64,000 nucleotides of DNA from Mycolicibacterium sp. TY81 (lineage in GTDB: Bacteria > Actinomycetota > Actinomycetes > Mycobacteriales > Mycobacteriaceae). The notes beneath the pieces are model-generated. The model was not told the DNA's origin and searched no databases. It worked only from the letters and a program-made list of their open reading frames with translations. Every line of letters starts with the position of its first letter. Positions within the stretch are counted from its first letter, which is position 1. The translations under genes and the position numbers were made by a program. Below are positions 16,445 through 26,368 of the stretch, piece after piece. The stretch spans positions 4,278,001 through 4,342,000 of the forward strand of contig NZ_AP023362.1 of the NCBI RefSeq assembly GCF_018326285.1, in the 5' to 3' direction.

Positions 16445-18544
16445 TCAGCTGACCGACGCGATCGCGAACGGCAGCACGGCGGGCGCCCCGGCGGTGCGCA
16501 GCGCCTGCGTCGCCATGGTCATGGTCCAGCCGGTGTCGACCAGATCGTCGACCAGCAGTACCGGACCGCTCACGTCCAGCGTCGGCACCTCCCACGAATC
16601 CACCAGCGCCGCAACGCGGTACGCAGAATTGGCCGCCGTCACGGGCCGCCGCTGCGGCCGGTAGTGCAGCGTGCCCAGGTTCTGCAACCGGCCCAGTTCC
16701 GCCAACCGGGTCACCAGCGAGCCGATCAATTGCGGGTGACATTCGGAATCCAGGCCCAGCACCGCCACCGGACGTTCCTTCCAATTCCAGGCCTTGAGCA
16801 CCGCAACGGCCGCCTGCACGACGGCGTCGGGCACCTCGCCATCCGGCCCGTCGAGCAGTTGCCGCAAGCGTGCACCCCAACCGAGGTCGGTGAGCCGCCC
16901 GATCACGCGGCCCGGTTCGGCACCGCCCGCAATCCGACCGGAGAGCGCAATTCCCAAGGAACCCAACCCTGTTGGCCATTGCTTGCGCGGCGCGATCTCG
17001 ACACCGGGACGCATCAGCTGGTCCCGCACTGTCGACGCAGCCTCGGCGTCGACGTCAGCCGTGTAGTGCGAGCCGGCGCAGTTGTCGCACCGGCCGCAGC
17101 CGTTGCCGTCGAGCTCGGGATCGTCGAGTTGGCTGCGCAGGAACACCATTCGGCACTCGGTCGTCGATTGGTAGTCGAGCATCGCCTGCTGCTCACGCTG
17201 CCGCGCGGCGTCCAGATTGCGGTACCGCTCTTCGTCGTACGACCACGGCTGGCCGGTGCTGATCCAGCCGCCCTTGACGCGGCGCACCGCACCGTCGACG
17301 TCCAGCACCTTGAGCACCATCTCGAGCCGCGACCGGTTGAGGTCGACCAGCGGTTCCAGGGCCGCCGTGGACAACGCCCGGTCGGGTTCGAGTTCGCCGA
17401 TCACCTTGCGCACCAAGGCTTCCGACGGGAACGCGACCGACGCGAAGTACCGCCAGATGTCGGCGTCCTCTTTGCCCGGCAGCAGGATCACCTCGGCGCT
17501 CGACGTGGCGCGGCCGGCACGGCCGACCTGCTGGTAGTACGCGATGGGCGACGACGGTGCGCCCAGGTGCACGACAAAGCCCAGGTCCGGCTTGTCGAAC
17601 CCCATGCCCAGCGCCGAGGTGGCGATGAGCGCCTTGACCCGGTTGCCGAGCAGATCGGCTTCGAGCTGTTCCCGCTCGGCGGTCTCGGTGGAGCCGGTGT
17701 AGGAGGCGACGGTGTGCCCCTGCTCGCGCAGGAGCGTGGCGATATCGTGCGCCTGCGACACCGTCAGGGTGTAGACGATTCCCGAGCCGGGCAGCGAATC
17801 CAGATGCGCCGCAAGCCATGCCGCCCGCTGCGCCGGTCCCCCGGCATGTACCACCGACAGGCGAAGTGATTCCCGGTCCAGTCCCCCGCGCAGCACCAGG
17901 GTATCGCCGCCTCCGACGCCCAGCTGCGCGGCGACGTCCTGCACCACGCGGTCGTTGGCAGTCGCGGTGGTGGCGAGAACCGGTATGCCCGAACCCAACT
18001 CACCGATCAGGGTGCGGATGCGCCGGTAGTCCGGGCGGAAGTCGTGCCCCCAGTCGGACACGCAGTGTGCCTCGTCGACCACGACCAGCCCGGCGTCGGC
18101 GGCCAATGCGGGCAGGACGGCGTCACGGAAGTCGGGGTTGTTCAGGCGCTCCGGGCTGACCAGCAGCACGTCGAGGTCGCCGGAGGCGACGCGCTGATGC
18201 ACCTCGTCCCATTCGGTGACGTTGCTGGAGTTGATGGTGGCGGCTCGGACGCCCGCGCGTTCGGCGGCCGCCACCTGGTTGCGCATCAGCGCCAGCAGTG
18301 GCGAGACGATGACGGTCGGGCCGCGGCCGGCGGCCCGCAGCAGTTTGGCGGCGATGAAGTACACCGCCGACTTGCCCCACCCGGTGCGCTGCACAACCAG
18401 CGCCCGGCGGCCCTGGACGACCAGGGCCTCGATGGCCACCCACTGGTCGTCGCGCAGCACCGCGCCGGGGCCGGCGAGCTGTTCCAGCAGGGCCTGCGCG
18501 TCAGTACGCGTAGGTGTTGCGGGGCTTGGGTATTGGGTCGGCAC
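16445..18544 (-). CDS. RecQ-type DNA helicase with phosphoribosyltransferase-like C-terminus
   Basis: 699 residues. SF2 helicase motifs: Walker A TGWGKS (54-59), DEAH (157-160), motif VI region YYQQVGRAGR. A RecQ zinc site with four Cys follows (CRM, GCGRCDNC). The last about 150 residues are not a usual RQC/HRDC: they contain VAVLGLDSECHP and near the end VLLVDDLVDTGWTM, the PRPP-binding motif of type I phosphoribosyltransferases (ComF-like). The helicase unwinds DNA 3'-5' in repair; the role of the appended domain is unclear. The start overlaps the upstream gene by 44 bases. Confidence 0.85.
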   Translation of the reverse strand: MPTQYPSPATPTRTDAQALLEQLAGPGAVLRDDQWVAIEALVVQGRRALVVQRTGWGKSAVYFIAAKLLRAAGRGPTVIVSPLLALMRNQVAAAERAGVRAATINSSNVTEWDEVHQRVASGDLDVLLVSPERLNNPDFRDAVLPALAADAGLVVVDEAHCVSDWGHDFRPDYRRIRTLIGELGSGIPVLATTATANDRVVQDVAAQLGVGGGDTLVLRGGLDRESLRLSVVHAGGPAQRAAWLAAHLDSLPGSGIVYTLTVSQAHDIATLLREQGHTVASYTGSTETAEREQLEADLLGNRVKALIATSALGMGFDKPDLGFVVHLGAPSSPIAYYQQVGRAGRATSSAEVILLPGKEDADIWRYFASVAFPSEALVRKVIGELEPDRALSTAALEPLVDLNRSRLEMVLKVLDVDGAVRRVKGGWISTGQPWSYDEERYRNLDAARQREQQAMLDYQSTTECRMVFLRSQLDDPELDGNGCGRCDNCAGSHYTADVDAEAASTVRDQLMRPGVEIAPRKQWPTGLGSLGIALSGRIAGGAEPGRVIGRLTDLGWGARLRQLLDGPDGEVPDAVVQAAVAVLKAWNWKERPVAVLGLDSECHPQLIGSLVTRLAELGRLQNLGTLHYRPQRRPVTAANSAYRVAALVDSWEVPTLDVSGPVLLVDDLVDTGWTMTMATQALRTAGAPAVLPFAIASVS

Positions 18545-19166
18545 TGGTCACTTCCATGGTCGGGACGAAATTCGTGGACGGATTGGACGTCCCGGGTATC
18601 ACCTTGCCCTGCACCTTCAGCCAGGTGTCGTTCGGGTGCGTACCGAGTGCGCCGGTCAGGTGAATGCGGGCCAGTTGCGCGTCGGCGGCGCAACACACGA
18701 TCACGACCCGGGCCAGATCGTCGCCCATGGTGAAGCCGGTGACGGTGATGGTCCGTCCCTCAAGGCTTTTCGTGGAATCGGCAGCGGCCCGCAGCACCAC
18801 TTCCGGCAGCGGCACCGCGCCGTCGGCCGGCAGCGGCGGGAAGGCGCGCTTGGGCGGCGCCACCGCGGCGGTTACCGTCTCGGTGCCGACCGCGCTCATC
18901 GGCGGCACGCTGACGAACGCCGTCAGCGCCACCGGGACGAGCAGCAGCCACGCCAGCAGTCCCCGGTGGTGATGCCCGCCCGGCGGCCCCTGGCGCAGAT
19001 CCCGCACCAGGCACACCACGGCAAGCGCCACCAGCAGGACCGCCGCCACCAGCAGCCACGGGAACAGCGCCGGTTTCACGAAATTCAGGTACGTGCCCTT
19101 GACTGCGATCAGTCCCGTGCTGAGCCCGATCAACAGCACCAGGATGTTCTGTGTTTCCCGGCTCAT
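18501..19166 (-). CDS. TIGR03943/YcgQ-like membrane protein
   Basis: 221 residues from ATG 19166 (MSRETQNILVLLIG). Two or three membrane segments at the N-terminus (ILVLLIGLSTGLIAV, ALFPWLLVAAVLLVALAVV, LLAWLLLVPVALTAF) are separated by a His-containing loop GGHHHRG, then an extracytoplasmic domain with VVIVCCAADAQLARI. The family is the partner of the DUF318 permease, and here its start overlaps that gene's stop (ATGA). In other actinobacteria such pairs are often zinc-responsive; no Zur box was identified here. Confidence 0.75.
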   Translation of the reverse strand: MSRETQNILVLLIGLSTGLIAVKGTYLNFVKPALFPWLLVAAVLLVALAVVCLVRDLRQGPPGGHHHRGLLAWLLLVPVALTAFVSVPPMSAVGTETVTAAVAPPKRAFPPLPADGAVPLPEVVLRAAADSTKSLEGRTITVTGFTMGDDLARVVIVCCAADAQLARIHLTGALGTHPNDTWLKVQGKVIPGTSNPSTNFVPTMEVTSADPIPKPRNTYAY

Positions 19167-20164
19167 GACGCGCCCCCGAGCAGCAGCAGCCCGACGACCG
19201 TCGCACATGCCGTGGCCACCACCAGCGTCACCGGCGCGAACCGCACCGCGAACGGCCGGCCGAACACACCGGCCTGCATCGCGAACAGCTTGACGTCCAC
19301 CGCCGGACCGACCACCAGGAACACCAGGCGCGGCACCAGCGGCACCATCGTCAGGCTCGCCGCGACGAACGCGTCGGCCTCCGAACACAGCGCCAGTACG
19401 ACGGCCAGCAGCGCCATGGTCACCACGCCGACAGCCAGATTCCCGGCCACGTGCTCGAACACCCACGGCGGCACGGCCGCGCGCAGCACCGCCGCCGCGC
19501 CGGCGCCGACCACCAGGTAGGCGGCGGACTGCAGGAAGTCGTGCCGGGCCGCCTCGGTGAACACGGTGAAGCGCGAGGCACCCTCGTCGTGGTGTGTGGG
19601 CAGCGTGCGGGTCACCCATGCCGTGCGGCCCCAGCGCTGCCACAGCAGGCCCATCACCACGGCGGTCAGCAGCGACGCCACGCAGCGCGCCACCACCATC
19701 TGCGGCTGGCCGGGGAAGGCGACCGCCGTCGCCACCAGCACCACCGGATTGATCGCCGGTGCGGACAACATGAAGGTCAGGGCGGCCCCGGCCGTCTCCC
19801 CGCTGAACAACCGGCGTGCCACGGGCACCGAGCCGCATTCGCAGCCGGGCAGCGCGGCACCACCGACACCGGCCACCGCCACCGCGAGCGCCGGCCGGCG
19901 CGGCAACCGGCGGGCCAGCCGCTCCGGCGTGAGGTACGCGGCCACCAGGCCGCTGACGATGACACCCAGCACCAGGAACGGCAGGGCCTGCACGAAGACA
20001 CCGCAGAACACCGTGGCCGCGGCCGCCAGGCGGGCATGGTCGGTCAGGACACCGCTGACCCAGGAACCCGACAGTGCCAGTGCGGTGAGGGCGATGAGCA
20101 ACAGTTCCATCGACCCGGCCCGCCGCTTGCGGTCCGGCGCCAGTGTGGATTCGTCCCCGGCCAT
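19163..20164 (-). CDS. DUF318/YcgR-type permease
   Basis: 333 residues from ATG 20164; MELLLIA at 20110 is an alternative. About eight transmembrane helices, with the family's Cys-rich loop GGAALPGCECGSVPVARRL and a symmetrical second repeat around LCSEADAFVAASL. Members have been linked to efflux of arsenicals or metal handling. It forms a two-gene unit with the TIGR03943 protein. Transport substrate is not determinable from sequence. Confidence 0.75.
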   Translation of the reverse strand: MAGDESTLAPDRKRRAGSMELLLIALTALALSGSWVSGVLTDHARLAAAATVFCGVFVQALPFLVLGVIVSGLVAAYLTPERLARRLPRRPALAVAVAGVGGAALPGCECGSVPVARRLFSGETAGAALTFMLSAPAINPVVLVATAVAFPGQPQMVVARCVASLLTAVVMGLLWQRWGRTAWVTRTLPTHHDEGASRFTVFTEAARHDFLQSAAYLVVGAGAAAVLRAAVPPWVFEHVAGNLAVGVVTMALLAVVLALCSEADAFVAASLTMVPLVPRLVFLVVGPAVDVKLFAMQAGVFGRPFAVRFAPVTLVVATACATVVGLLLLGGAS

Positions 20165-20201
20165 GCGCCCATCTTGCCGGGCGAGTCTGACAAGTCGCTC
20201 G

Positions 20202-20957
20202 TTACGTCGGGACGACCGGTATCCGACCCGCGCTCGCGCCGCCGTCGACCGCAAGGTCCGCACCCGTCATGTACGACGACGCGTCCGACGCCAGGAACGC
20301 CACCACCTCGGCGACCTCCTCCGGGACGCCGACGCGCGTGAGCGGCGCACCGGGGTGCCCGCCGGGGCCGCGTTCGATCGGCAGGTGCGCCACCATCGGG
20401 GTGTCGATCATGCCGGGGTAGACGGTATTGACCCGAATTCCCATGGGGCCCAGCTCGATTGCGGCGACCTTGGAGAAGCCCCGCAGGCCCCACTTCGAGG
20501 CGCCGTAAGCGCTGTAGCCGGCCAGGCCCTGCAGACCGGCCTGCGAGGACACGTTGATGATCGAGCCGCCGCCGACCGCACGCATGGGCTCGACGACAGC
20601 CTTGGTGCCCAGGAACGGCCCGATCAGGTTGACGCGCAGCTGCCGCTCCCACGACTCGGCGGTGTGGTCCAGCAGCGGTTCGACGGTGCAGATGGCCGCG
20701 TTGTTGACCAGCGCGTCGACCCGGCCGAACTCGCTCAGCGCCAGCTCGACCGTTGCGCGCCAATCGCTTTCGCTGCCGACGTCGTGCCGCTGGAACCGGG
20801 CGGCGGCGCCGATCGACGCAGCGACCGCCTCCCCCTCGTCGACCAGGACGTCGGTGAGCACGACCTGCGCGCCGCGCTCGGCGAACAGCCGCGCCTCGGC
20901 CTCACCCTGACCGCGCGCCGCGCCGGTGATGATCGCGACCTTGCCGGAAAGATCCAT
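20202..20957 (-). CDS. Classical SDR, 3-alpha/20-beta-hydroxysteroid dehydrogenase-like
   Basis: 251 residues. NAD-binding TGAARGQG, DVLVDEG (acidic residue at the end of beta-2, so NAD(H) preferred), NNAA, catalytic SS...YSAYGASKWG and the PGMIDTPM loop. It closely resembles the FabG3-type 20-beta-hydroxysteroid dehydrogenases of mycobacteria. It is two bases downstream of another SDR gene and shares its transcript. A role in redox of steroid hydroxyls is plausible given the surroundings. Confidence 0.82.
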   Translation of the reverse strand: MDLSGKVAIITGAARGQGEAEARLFAERGAQVVLTDVLVDEGEAVAASIGAAARFQRHDVGSESDWRATVELALSEFGRVDALVNNAAICTVEPLLDHTAESWERQLRVNLIGPFLGTKAVVEPMRAVGGGSIINVSSQAGLQGLAGYSAYGASKWGLRGFSKVAAIELGPMGIRVNTVYPGMIDTPMVAHLPIERGPGGHPGAPLTRVGVPEEVAEVVAFLASDASSYMTGADLAVDGGASAGRIPVVPT

Positions 20958-20959
20958 CG

Positions 20960-21757
20960 TCAGTCGCTGTCCTGATCGATGCCGGTCAGCATGAGCTCGG
21001 AGACCCGGCGCGGGGTCTCGGTGAGGTAGGCCATCGCCGCGATGCGCTTGGGCAGGATGACGTGCTTCTTCTCCTTCTCGACGGCATCGGCGATGGCCTC
21101 GGCGACCATGTCGGCATCCAGCGGCTCCTGCGGGATCATGCGGAACTTCAGGGACCGCTCGATGGTGCGGCGTGCCGGCCCGAATGAGCGGATGTGGTCG
21201 ATCATGTCGGTCTTGACCTCACCGATCTGCACCAGCGTGGTGCCCACCGGCTTGTTGCGCAGCTCGGACCGGATGCCGGCGGTGAAGTGGCTGAGGCCGG
21301 CCTTGGACGCGCCGTACAGGGTGACGCCCGGCCCAGTGGAGATGGCGCCCATCGAGGACACGTTGACGATGTGCCCACGGCCGCGCTTGATCATCCCCGG
21401 CATCACCTGCCGACACAGCTCCATCGGAGCAATCAGGTTGACCTGCAACAGGTCTCGCACGTCTTCCGACGACGCCTCGTAGAAGCGGCCGACCCGGTCC
21501 ACACCGGCGTTGTTGATGATGACGTCGACGGGGCCGTCGGCCTCGACGCGGCCGATCAGCTCCTCGACCGCCGCCGGATCCATCAGGTCGGTCGGATATG
21601 CCTTGCCGCCCAACTCTTTCGCCAGCTCTTCGAGCTGCTCGGCGTTGCGGGCGACGAGTGCGACGTCGGCGCCGCGGCGGGCCATCGCCAGTGCGATGTT
21701 CCGGCCCAGGCCACGGCTGGCACCGGTGACCAGAACCCGGCTGTTCCTCAGTTGCAT
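20960..21757 (-). CDS. Short-chain dehydrogenase/reductase
   Basis: 265 residues with TGASRGLGRNIA, ARNAEQLEE, NNAGVDRVG and catalytic YGASKAGLSHF. The basic residue after beta-2 (ARNA) suggests NADP(H). The C-terminal region (KRIAAMAYLTETPRRVSELM) is of the type found in DltE-like SDRs acting on lipids. It heads a two-SDR unit divergent from the wax ester synthase gene at 21934. Confidence 0.78.
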   Translation of the reverse strand: MQLRNSRVLVTGASRGLGRNIALAMARRGADVALVARNAEQLEELAKELGGKAYPTDLMDPAAVEELIGRVEADGPVDVIINNAGVDRVGRFYEASSEDVRDLLQVNLIAPMELCRQVMPGMIKRGRGHIVNVSSMGAISTGPGVTLYGASKAGLSHFTAGIRSELRNKPVGTTLVQIGEVKTDMIDHIRSFGPARRTIERSLKFRMIPQEPLDADMVAEAIADAVEKEKKHVILPKRIAAMAYLTETPRRVSELMLTGIDQDSD

Positions 21758-21933
21758 ATCCCTACTCCATTCCCGATCGTGCTGTCCCGGCGGAGCCCTC
21801 GAGCTCCGCGTCGCGATGCCGAGTCAGCTCATGGTGAGCACGCTAAACGCGGGACGAGCCGAAATTCAGAGGTAGTTCCCAATCAACGAGACAACATGTC
21901 CGCTGGCTCACATTTTTGGCTTCATAGTGATGT

Positions 21934-23343
21934 ATGCGACGTTTATCGGGCGAGGACAACAGCTTCCTGGCGTGGGAAAGTGCCGTCCAGCCGCAGCACA
22001 CCATCAAGGCCGTCGTCCTCGATCCGGCACAGGGCCACGAGCCCATCACGTTCGAAGCCGTGCGGGCCGCACTGCCCGGCCTCGTCGACCGCGTCGAGCC
22101 CCTGCAGTGGCAGCTGATGTCGCCTCGATTCGGCGCCGGCCGGCCGTGGTGGATCACCCGCGCGCGGGGCGACCTGGACTACCACATGAAGCGCGCCACG
22201 GCCGCTGCGCCCGGAACCGATCGCGAGCTGGGTGCGGACATCGCCAAGCTCTTCGAGGAGCCGCTCGACCGGAACCGCCCGGCCTGGCAGCTGTGGTACA
22301 TCGACGGACTGGCCGACGGCCGCATCGCGCTCGTGCTCAAGATCCACCACGCGGTGGCCGACGGCATGGCGTCGCTGAACCTGCTCGAGCAGTTCTACAG
22401 CCAGGACCCCGCCGACCGGCTGCCCGAGCCGTCGGCCCGGCCCGTGCCCGACGAGCACCGGCCGCCCGCCGCGCAGTGGCTGCCGATGGTGGCGCGCCAG
22501 CAGGTCAAGTCGCTCACCAAGTTTCCGAAGGTCCTGGCCCGCACGGCCAAGGTCACCCGCACCATTCAGAACCGGCAGAAGGCGGGCAAGCCCGGCTACG
22601 CCGAGGCCTTCATCCCGCCGGCGCTGCCGTTCAACGAACCGCTGACCGCGCGCCGCGGCTTCGCGTTCGTCAACGTCGAGATGGACCAGATCAAGCGGGT
22701 GTCGAAGGCGTTCGGCGTGAGCGTCAACGACGTCTTCCTCGCGATGTGCAGCACCGTCCTTCGCGAGTACCAGGCGTCCCGCGGTCCCGTCGGCGACGAC
22801 ACCATGACGGCCGTGGTGCCGGTGTCGATGCGCCCGCAGGACGGCGACCGGTGGGGCAACAAGGTGGCCCGGTGGAACGTCGAACTCGCCACCAACATCG
22901 CCGATCCGGTGGCGCGCCTGAAAACCATCTCGGCGAACACCGCCACGGCCCGCGAGGTGCAGAGCGAGCGCGACGCCTGGCTGCAGCACGACTGGATGGA
23001 GTACTGGCCGCTGTTCAAGGTGTACTCCCGGGTGCTGCCGACGATCGGGGCGCAGGTCAAGAAGCGGCCGATGTTCAGCATGATCGCCTCTAACATGCGC
23101 GGCCCGCACAAGACGCTGTACTTCGGCGGCGCCCCGGTCGAGAAGCTCATCTCGACCGGCCCGCTGGTCTTCCCGATGGGCATGAACATCACCGGCTGGA
23201 GCTACGAGGGCGGCATGCAGATCTGCGTGCTCACCTGTACCGACCAGGTCTCCGATCCGCACGCCATCGCCGATCAGCTGCCGGCGGCGCTCGCCGAGTT
23301 GGTGGCGCGCTGCGAGACCGCGGCGGACTCCGTCAACAGCTGA
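21934..23343 (+). CDS. Wax ester synthase / diacylglycerol acyltransferase (WS/DGAT)
   Basis: 469 residues. The condensing motif HHAVADG (HHxxxDG, near residue 143) and the C-terminal PFNL-type region (MFSMIASNMRGP, NITGWSYEGGM) identify the WS/DGAT family, which transfers fatty acyl-CoA to diacylglycerol or alcohols to make storage lipid. Placement in a sterol-degrading region would let acyl-CoA or propionyl-derived lipid be stored; this is inference. A strong terminator follows at 23355-23394. Confidence 0.88.
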   Translation: MRRLSGEDNSFLAWESAVQPQHTIKAVVLDPAQGHEPITFEAVRAALPGLVDRVEPLQWQLMSPRFGAGRPWWITRARGDLDYHMKRATAAAPGTDRELGADIAKLFEEPLDRNRPAWQLWYIDGLADGRIALVLKIHHAVADGMASLNLLEQFYSQDPADRLPEPSARPVPDEHRPPAAQWLPMVARQQVKSLTKFPKVLARTAKVTRTIQNRQKAGKPGYAEAFIPPALPFNEPLTARRGFAFVNVEMDQIKRVSKAFGVSVNDVFLAMCSTVLREYQASRGPVGDDTMTAVVPVSMRPQDGDRWGNKVARWNVELATNIADPVARLKTISANTATAREVQSERDAWLQHDWMEYWPLFKVYSRVLPTIGAQVKKRPMFSMIASNMRGPHKTLYFGGAPVEKLISTGPLVFPMGMNITGWSYEGGMQICVLTCTDQVSDPHAIADQLPAALAELVARCETAADSVNS

Positions 23344-23354
23344 CCCGGCTACGC

Positions 23355-23394
23355 AAAAACGCCGGCCGTCCCGTTCGGGGCGGCCGGCGTTTTT
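23355..23394 (+). terminator. Intrinsic terminator after the WS/DGAT gene
   Basis: 14-bp arms AAAAACGCCGGCCG (23355-23368) and CGGCCGGCGTTTTT (23381-23394) with a T5 end, 12 bases after the stop codon. Confidence 0.9.
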
Positions 23395-23504
23395 GGTGGG
23401 TTCGAGGCGGGCAATTACGTCACCCTCGCCGCGCGTGAGCGTGCGCAGAATGTACGCGAAACACGGTGTGTCGCTGTACAAACACGCACGCTCGCGGGAG
23501 AGAA

Positions 23505-24569
23505 CTAGGACTTGCCCTCGGCCCGCTCGCGCTGGATCTCGAGAGCGATGTCGATCAGCTGGTCCTCCTGGCCGCCGATCAGCTTGCGCTGGCCGACGCG
23601 CAGCAGCAGCTCATGGGCGGGCACGCCGTAGCGCTCGCCTTGGCGCACCGCGTGCTTGAGGAAGCTGGAGTACACACCCGCGTAGCCCATCACGAGCGCG
23701 TTGCGGTCCAGTAGGCACTCGGCCGGCATGGCCGGGGCGACAACCTCTTCCGCGGCGTCCGCGATGTCGAAGAAGTCGATGCCGGTCTTGACGCCGATCT
23801 TGTCGAACACGCCGACGAGCGCCTCGACCGGAGCGTTACCGGCACCGGCACCGAACCGGCGGCAGGAACCGTCGATCTGCTTGGCACCCGCGCGCACGGC
23901 CTCGACCGAATTGGCAACGCCCAGACCGAGATTCTCGTGTCCGTGGAAACCGACCTGCGCGTCGTTGCCGAGTTCGGCCACCAGCGCGCCGACCCGGTCG
24001 GCGACACCTTCGAGCACCAGCGCACCCGCGGAGTCCACCACATAGATGCACTGGCAGCCGGCGTCGGCCATGATGCGGGCCTGCGCGGCCAGCTTCTCCG
24101 GGGAGATGGTGTGGCTCATCATCAGGAAGCCCACGGTCTCCAGGCCCAGCTCACGGGCGAAGCCGAAGTGCTGGATCGAGACGTCGGCCTCGGTGCAGTG
24201 GGTGGCGATGCGGCAGATGGAGCCGCCATTGCCCTGCGCGATGCGGATGTCTTCCTTGGTGCCCACGCCCGGCAGCATCAGGAAGGCGATCTTGGCGTTC
24301 TTCGCGGTCTCGGCCGCGATGGTGATCAGCTCCTGCTCCGGGGTCTTGGAGAACCCGTAGTTGAAGCTCGAACCACCGAGTCCGTCGCCGTGGGTCACCT
24401 CGATGACCGGAACACCCGCGTTGTCGAGCGCGCCGACGATCGCGCGGACCTCGTCACCGGTGAACTGGTGGCGCTTGTGGTGTGAACCGTCGCGCAGCGA
24501 GGTGTCCGTCATGCGGACGTCCCAGGCGGCGTCGAAGAAGATGTCTCCGGGCTGCAGTGCGGTGCTCAT
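23505..24569 (-). CDS. hsaF: 4-hydroxy-2-oxovalerate aldolase HsaF
   Basis: 354 residues from ATG 24569. The DRE-TIM aldolase signature [14 protein letters not shown] holds the catalytic Asp and His, and [15 protein letters not shown] supplies the metal-binding His pair. It cleaves 4-hydroxy-2-oxohexanoate/valerate to pyruvate plus an aldehyde, which is channelled to HsaG in a heterotetramer. It corresponds to Rv3534c. ATGA overlap with hsaG; last gene of hsaE-hsaG-hsaF. Frame extension to 25106 in the track of open frames is an antisense-free artefact over hsaG and was not used. Confidence 0.93.
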   Translation of the reverse strand: MSTALQPGDIFFDAAWDVRMTDTSLRDGSHHKRHQFTGDEVRAIVGALDNAGVPVIEVTHGDGLGGSSFNYGFSKTPEQELITIAAETAKNAKIAFLMLPGVGTKEDIRIAQGNGGSICRIATHCTEADVSIQHFGFARELGLETVGFLMMSHTISPEKLAAQARIMADAGCQCIYVVDSAGALVLEGVADRVGALVAELGNDAQVGFHGHENLGLGVANSVEAVRAGAKQIDGSCRRFGAGAGNAPVEALVGVFDKIGVKTGIDFFDIADAAEEVVAPAMPAECLLDRNALVMGYAGVYSSFLKHAVRQGERYGVPAHELLLRVGQRKLIGGQEDQLIDIALEIQRERAEGKS

Positions 24570-25483
24570 GCCTTGACTCCCACGATTTCCTTGGCGATCT
24601 CCTCGCCCACCTTGGTGGCCGCGGCGGTCATGATGTCCAGATTTCCAGCGTAGGTCGGCAGGTAGTCGCCGGCACCTTCCACCTCGACGAAGATGCTGAC
24701 GACGTGCTGGCCACCGTTGACCACCGACGGCTCGTCGAACTGCGGCTCGTTGAGCAGCCGGTAACCCGGCACGTAGGTCTGCACCTCGGCGACGACGTCC
24801 TTGACCGACTGCGTGATGGCAGCGTGGTCGGCATCCTCGGGGATGGCGCAGAAGATGGTGTCGCGCATGATCATCGGCGGCTCGGCCGGGTTCAGGATGA
24901 TGATGGCCTTGCCGTCCCGGGCCCCACCGATGTTGCGCACGCCGGCGCTGGTGGTCTTCGTGAACTCGTCGATGTTGGCCCGGGTGCCGGGGCCCGCCGA
25001 CGCCGACGACACCGACGCCACGATCTCGGCGTAGGGCACGCCGCCCTGCGCCTCGACGGCACGCGACACGGCGTAGACCATCGGGATGGTGGCCTGGCCA
25101 CCGCACGTGACCATGTTGACGTTCATCGAATCCAGGTGCGCCCGCAGGTTGGCCGGCGGGATGACGCCCGGGCCGACGGCGGCCGGGGTCAGGTCGATGG
25201 CGCGGATGCCGGCTTCCTCGTACCGGGGCGCGTACGCCTTGTGCACGTATGCGCTGGTGGCCTCGAAGATGAAGTCCGGCTTCTCGCTCTGCGCCAGCAG
25301 CCAGTCCGCCCCTTCGGCGCTGGTCTCCAGACCCAGCTTGCGGGCGCGGGCCAGGCCCTCGCTCTCCGGGTCGATACCGATCATCCAGCGCGGCTCGAGC
25401 CAGTCCGACCGCAGCAGCTTGTACAGCAGGTCAGTACTGATGTTTCCCGAGCCGACGATCGCGACGCTCGCTTTGGACGGCAT
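24566..25483 (-). CDS. hsaG: Acylating acetaldehyde/propionaldehyde dehydrogenase HsaG
   Basis: 305 residues from ATG 25483 ([16 protein letters not shown]). NAD-binding [14 protein letters not shown]; catalytic Cys in [14 protein letters not shown]. It converts propionaldehyde (or acetaldehyde) from HsaF to the acyl-CoA with NAD+ and CoA. It corresponds to Rv3535c. It sits 28 bases downstream of hsaE and overlaps hsaF, consistent with the physical aldolase-dehydrogenase complex. Confidence 0.93.
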   Translation of the reverse strand: MPSKASVAIVGSGNISTDLLYKLLRSDWLEPRWMIGIDPESEGLARARKLGLETSAEGADWLLAQSEKPDFIFEATSAYVHKAYAPRYEEAGIRAIDLTPAAVGPGVIPPANLRAHLDSMNVNMVTCGGQATIPMVYAVSRAVEAQGGVPYAEIVASVSSASAGPGTRANIDEFTKTTSAGVRNIGGARDGKAIIILNPAEPPMIMRDTIFCAIPEDADHAAITQSVKDVVAEVQTYVPGYRLLNEPQFDEPSVVNGGQHVVSIFVEVEGAGDYLPTYAGNLDIMTAAATKVGEEIAKEIVGVKA

Positions 25484-25511
25484 GCTCACTCCTCTATAGA
25501 AACTTTGGGTA

Positions 25512-26297
25512 TTACGCGAAAGACAGGTGGACAGAACCCAATCCGGCGAATTCGGCGACGAAGTCGTCACCCGGCTTGGCATCGAACGCCCGCATGCAGG
25601 CACCCGGCAGCACGACGTCGCCGGCCTTGAGACGCACGCCGAACTGATCGACCTTGCGCGCCAGCCACGCGACCGCCGTCACCGGGTTGCCGAGCACCGC
25701 GTCGCTGCGGCCCTCGCCCAGCACCTCGCCGTTGCACTTGAGCACGGCGTCGATGTTCCGAATGTCGATGTCCTTTGGAGACACCCGCTCCTTGCCGAAC
25801 ACCCAGCCGGCCGAGGACGCGTTGTCGGCGATGGTGTCGCACAACTTGACCTGCCAGTTGGTGATGCGGGTGTCGATCAGCTCGATGGCCGGCGCGAACG
25901 CGGCGGTGGCGGCCAGCACGTCGTCCTCGGTGCAGCCGGCGCCCGGCAGATCGTCGGCCAGCACGAACCCGACCTCAACCTCGACGCGCGGCAGGAGGTA
26001 CTTCGAGGTCAGCACGGGCTGGTCCTCGAATACCTGCATGTCGTCGAGGAGGTGCCCGTAATCGGGTTCATCCACATTCATCATTTTCTGCATGGCCTCG
26101 CTGGACAGACCAACCTTGTGTCCCACCACGCGGGCACCTTCCGCGACCCGCTGACGGATGTTGAGCAGCTGGATCTCGTACGCGTCGACGACGTCGATGT
26201 CGGCGTAGGCGTCGGTCATCGGCGACATCGCGACCCGGCTGCGCTCGGCTTGGGCCAGCGCGGCGGCGAGCTCGGCACGCACGTTATCGGACAGCAT
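25512..26297 (-). CDS. hsaE: 2-hydroxyhexa-2,4-dienoate hydratase HsaE
   Basis: 261 residues of the MhpD/fumarylacetoacetase-like hydratase family: [30 protein letters not shown] (metal-ligand acidic residues) and [10 protein letters not shown]. It adds water to 2-hydroxyhexa-2,4-dienoate, the small fragment released from rings A/B after HsaC and HsaD. It corresponds to Rv3536c and is first in the operon, 57 bases from the KstR operator shared with kstD. Confidence 0.92.
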   Translation of the reverse strand: MLSDNVRAELAAALAQAERSRVAMSPMTDAYADIDVVDAYEIQLLNIRQRVAEGARVVGHKVGLSSEAMQKMMNVDEPDYGHLLDDMQVFEDQPVLTSKYLLPRVEVEVGFVLADDLPGAGCTEDDVLAATAAFAPAIELIDTRITNWQVKLCDTIADNASSAGWVFGKERVSPKDIDIRNIDAVLKCNGEVLGEGRSDAVLGNPVTAVAWLARKVDQFGVRLKAGDVVLPGACMRAFDAKPGDDFVAEFAGLGSVHLSFA

Positions 26298-26353
26298 TCG
26301 TGAATTCCCCTAACTTCATGGACCGGCGCAGTTGTCCACAGGCCGGGCAATTC

Positions 26354-26367
26354 TATAACGTGTTCTA
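26354..26367. promoter_or_regulatory. KstR operator between hsaE and kstD
   Basis: TATAACGTGTTCTA fits TNNAACNNGTTNNA. It ends one base before the kstD ATG. TATAAC (26354-26359) also resembles a -10 hexamer at the spacing expected for a leaderless transcript beginning at the start codon. Confidence 0.9.
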
Positions 26368-26368
26368 C

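Noticed and set aside
26300..26368. Upstream in-frame ATG for kstD
   Set aside because: It would place the KstR operator within the coding sequence and add a non-homologous N-terminus before the FAD motif.
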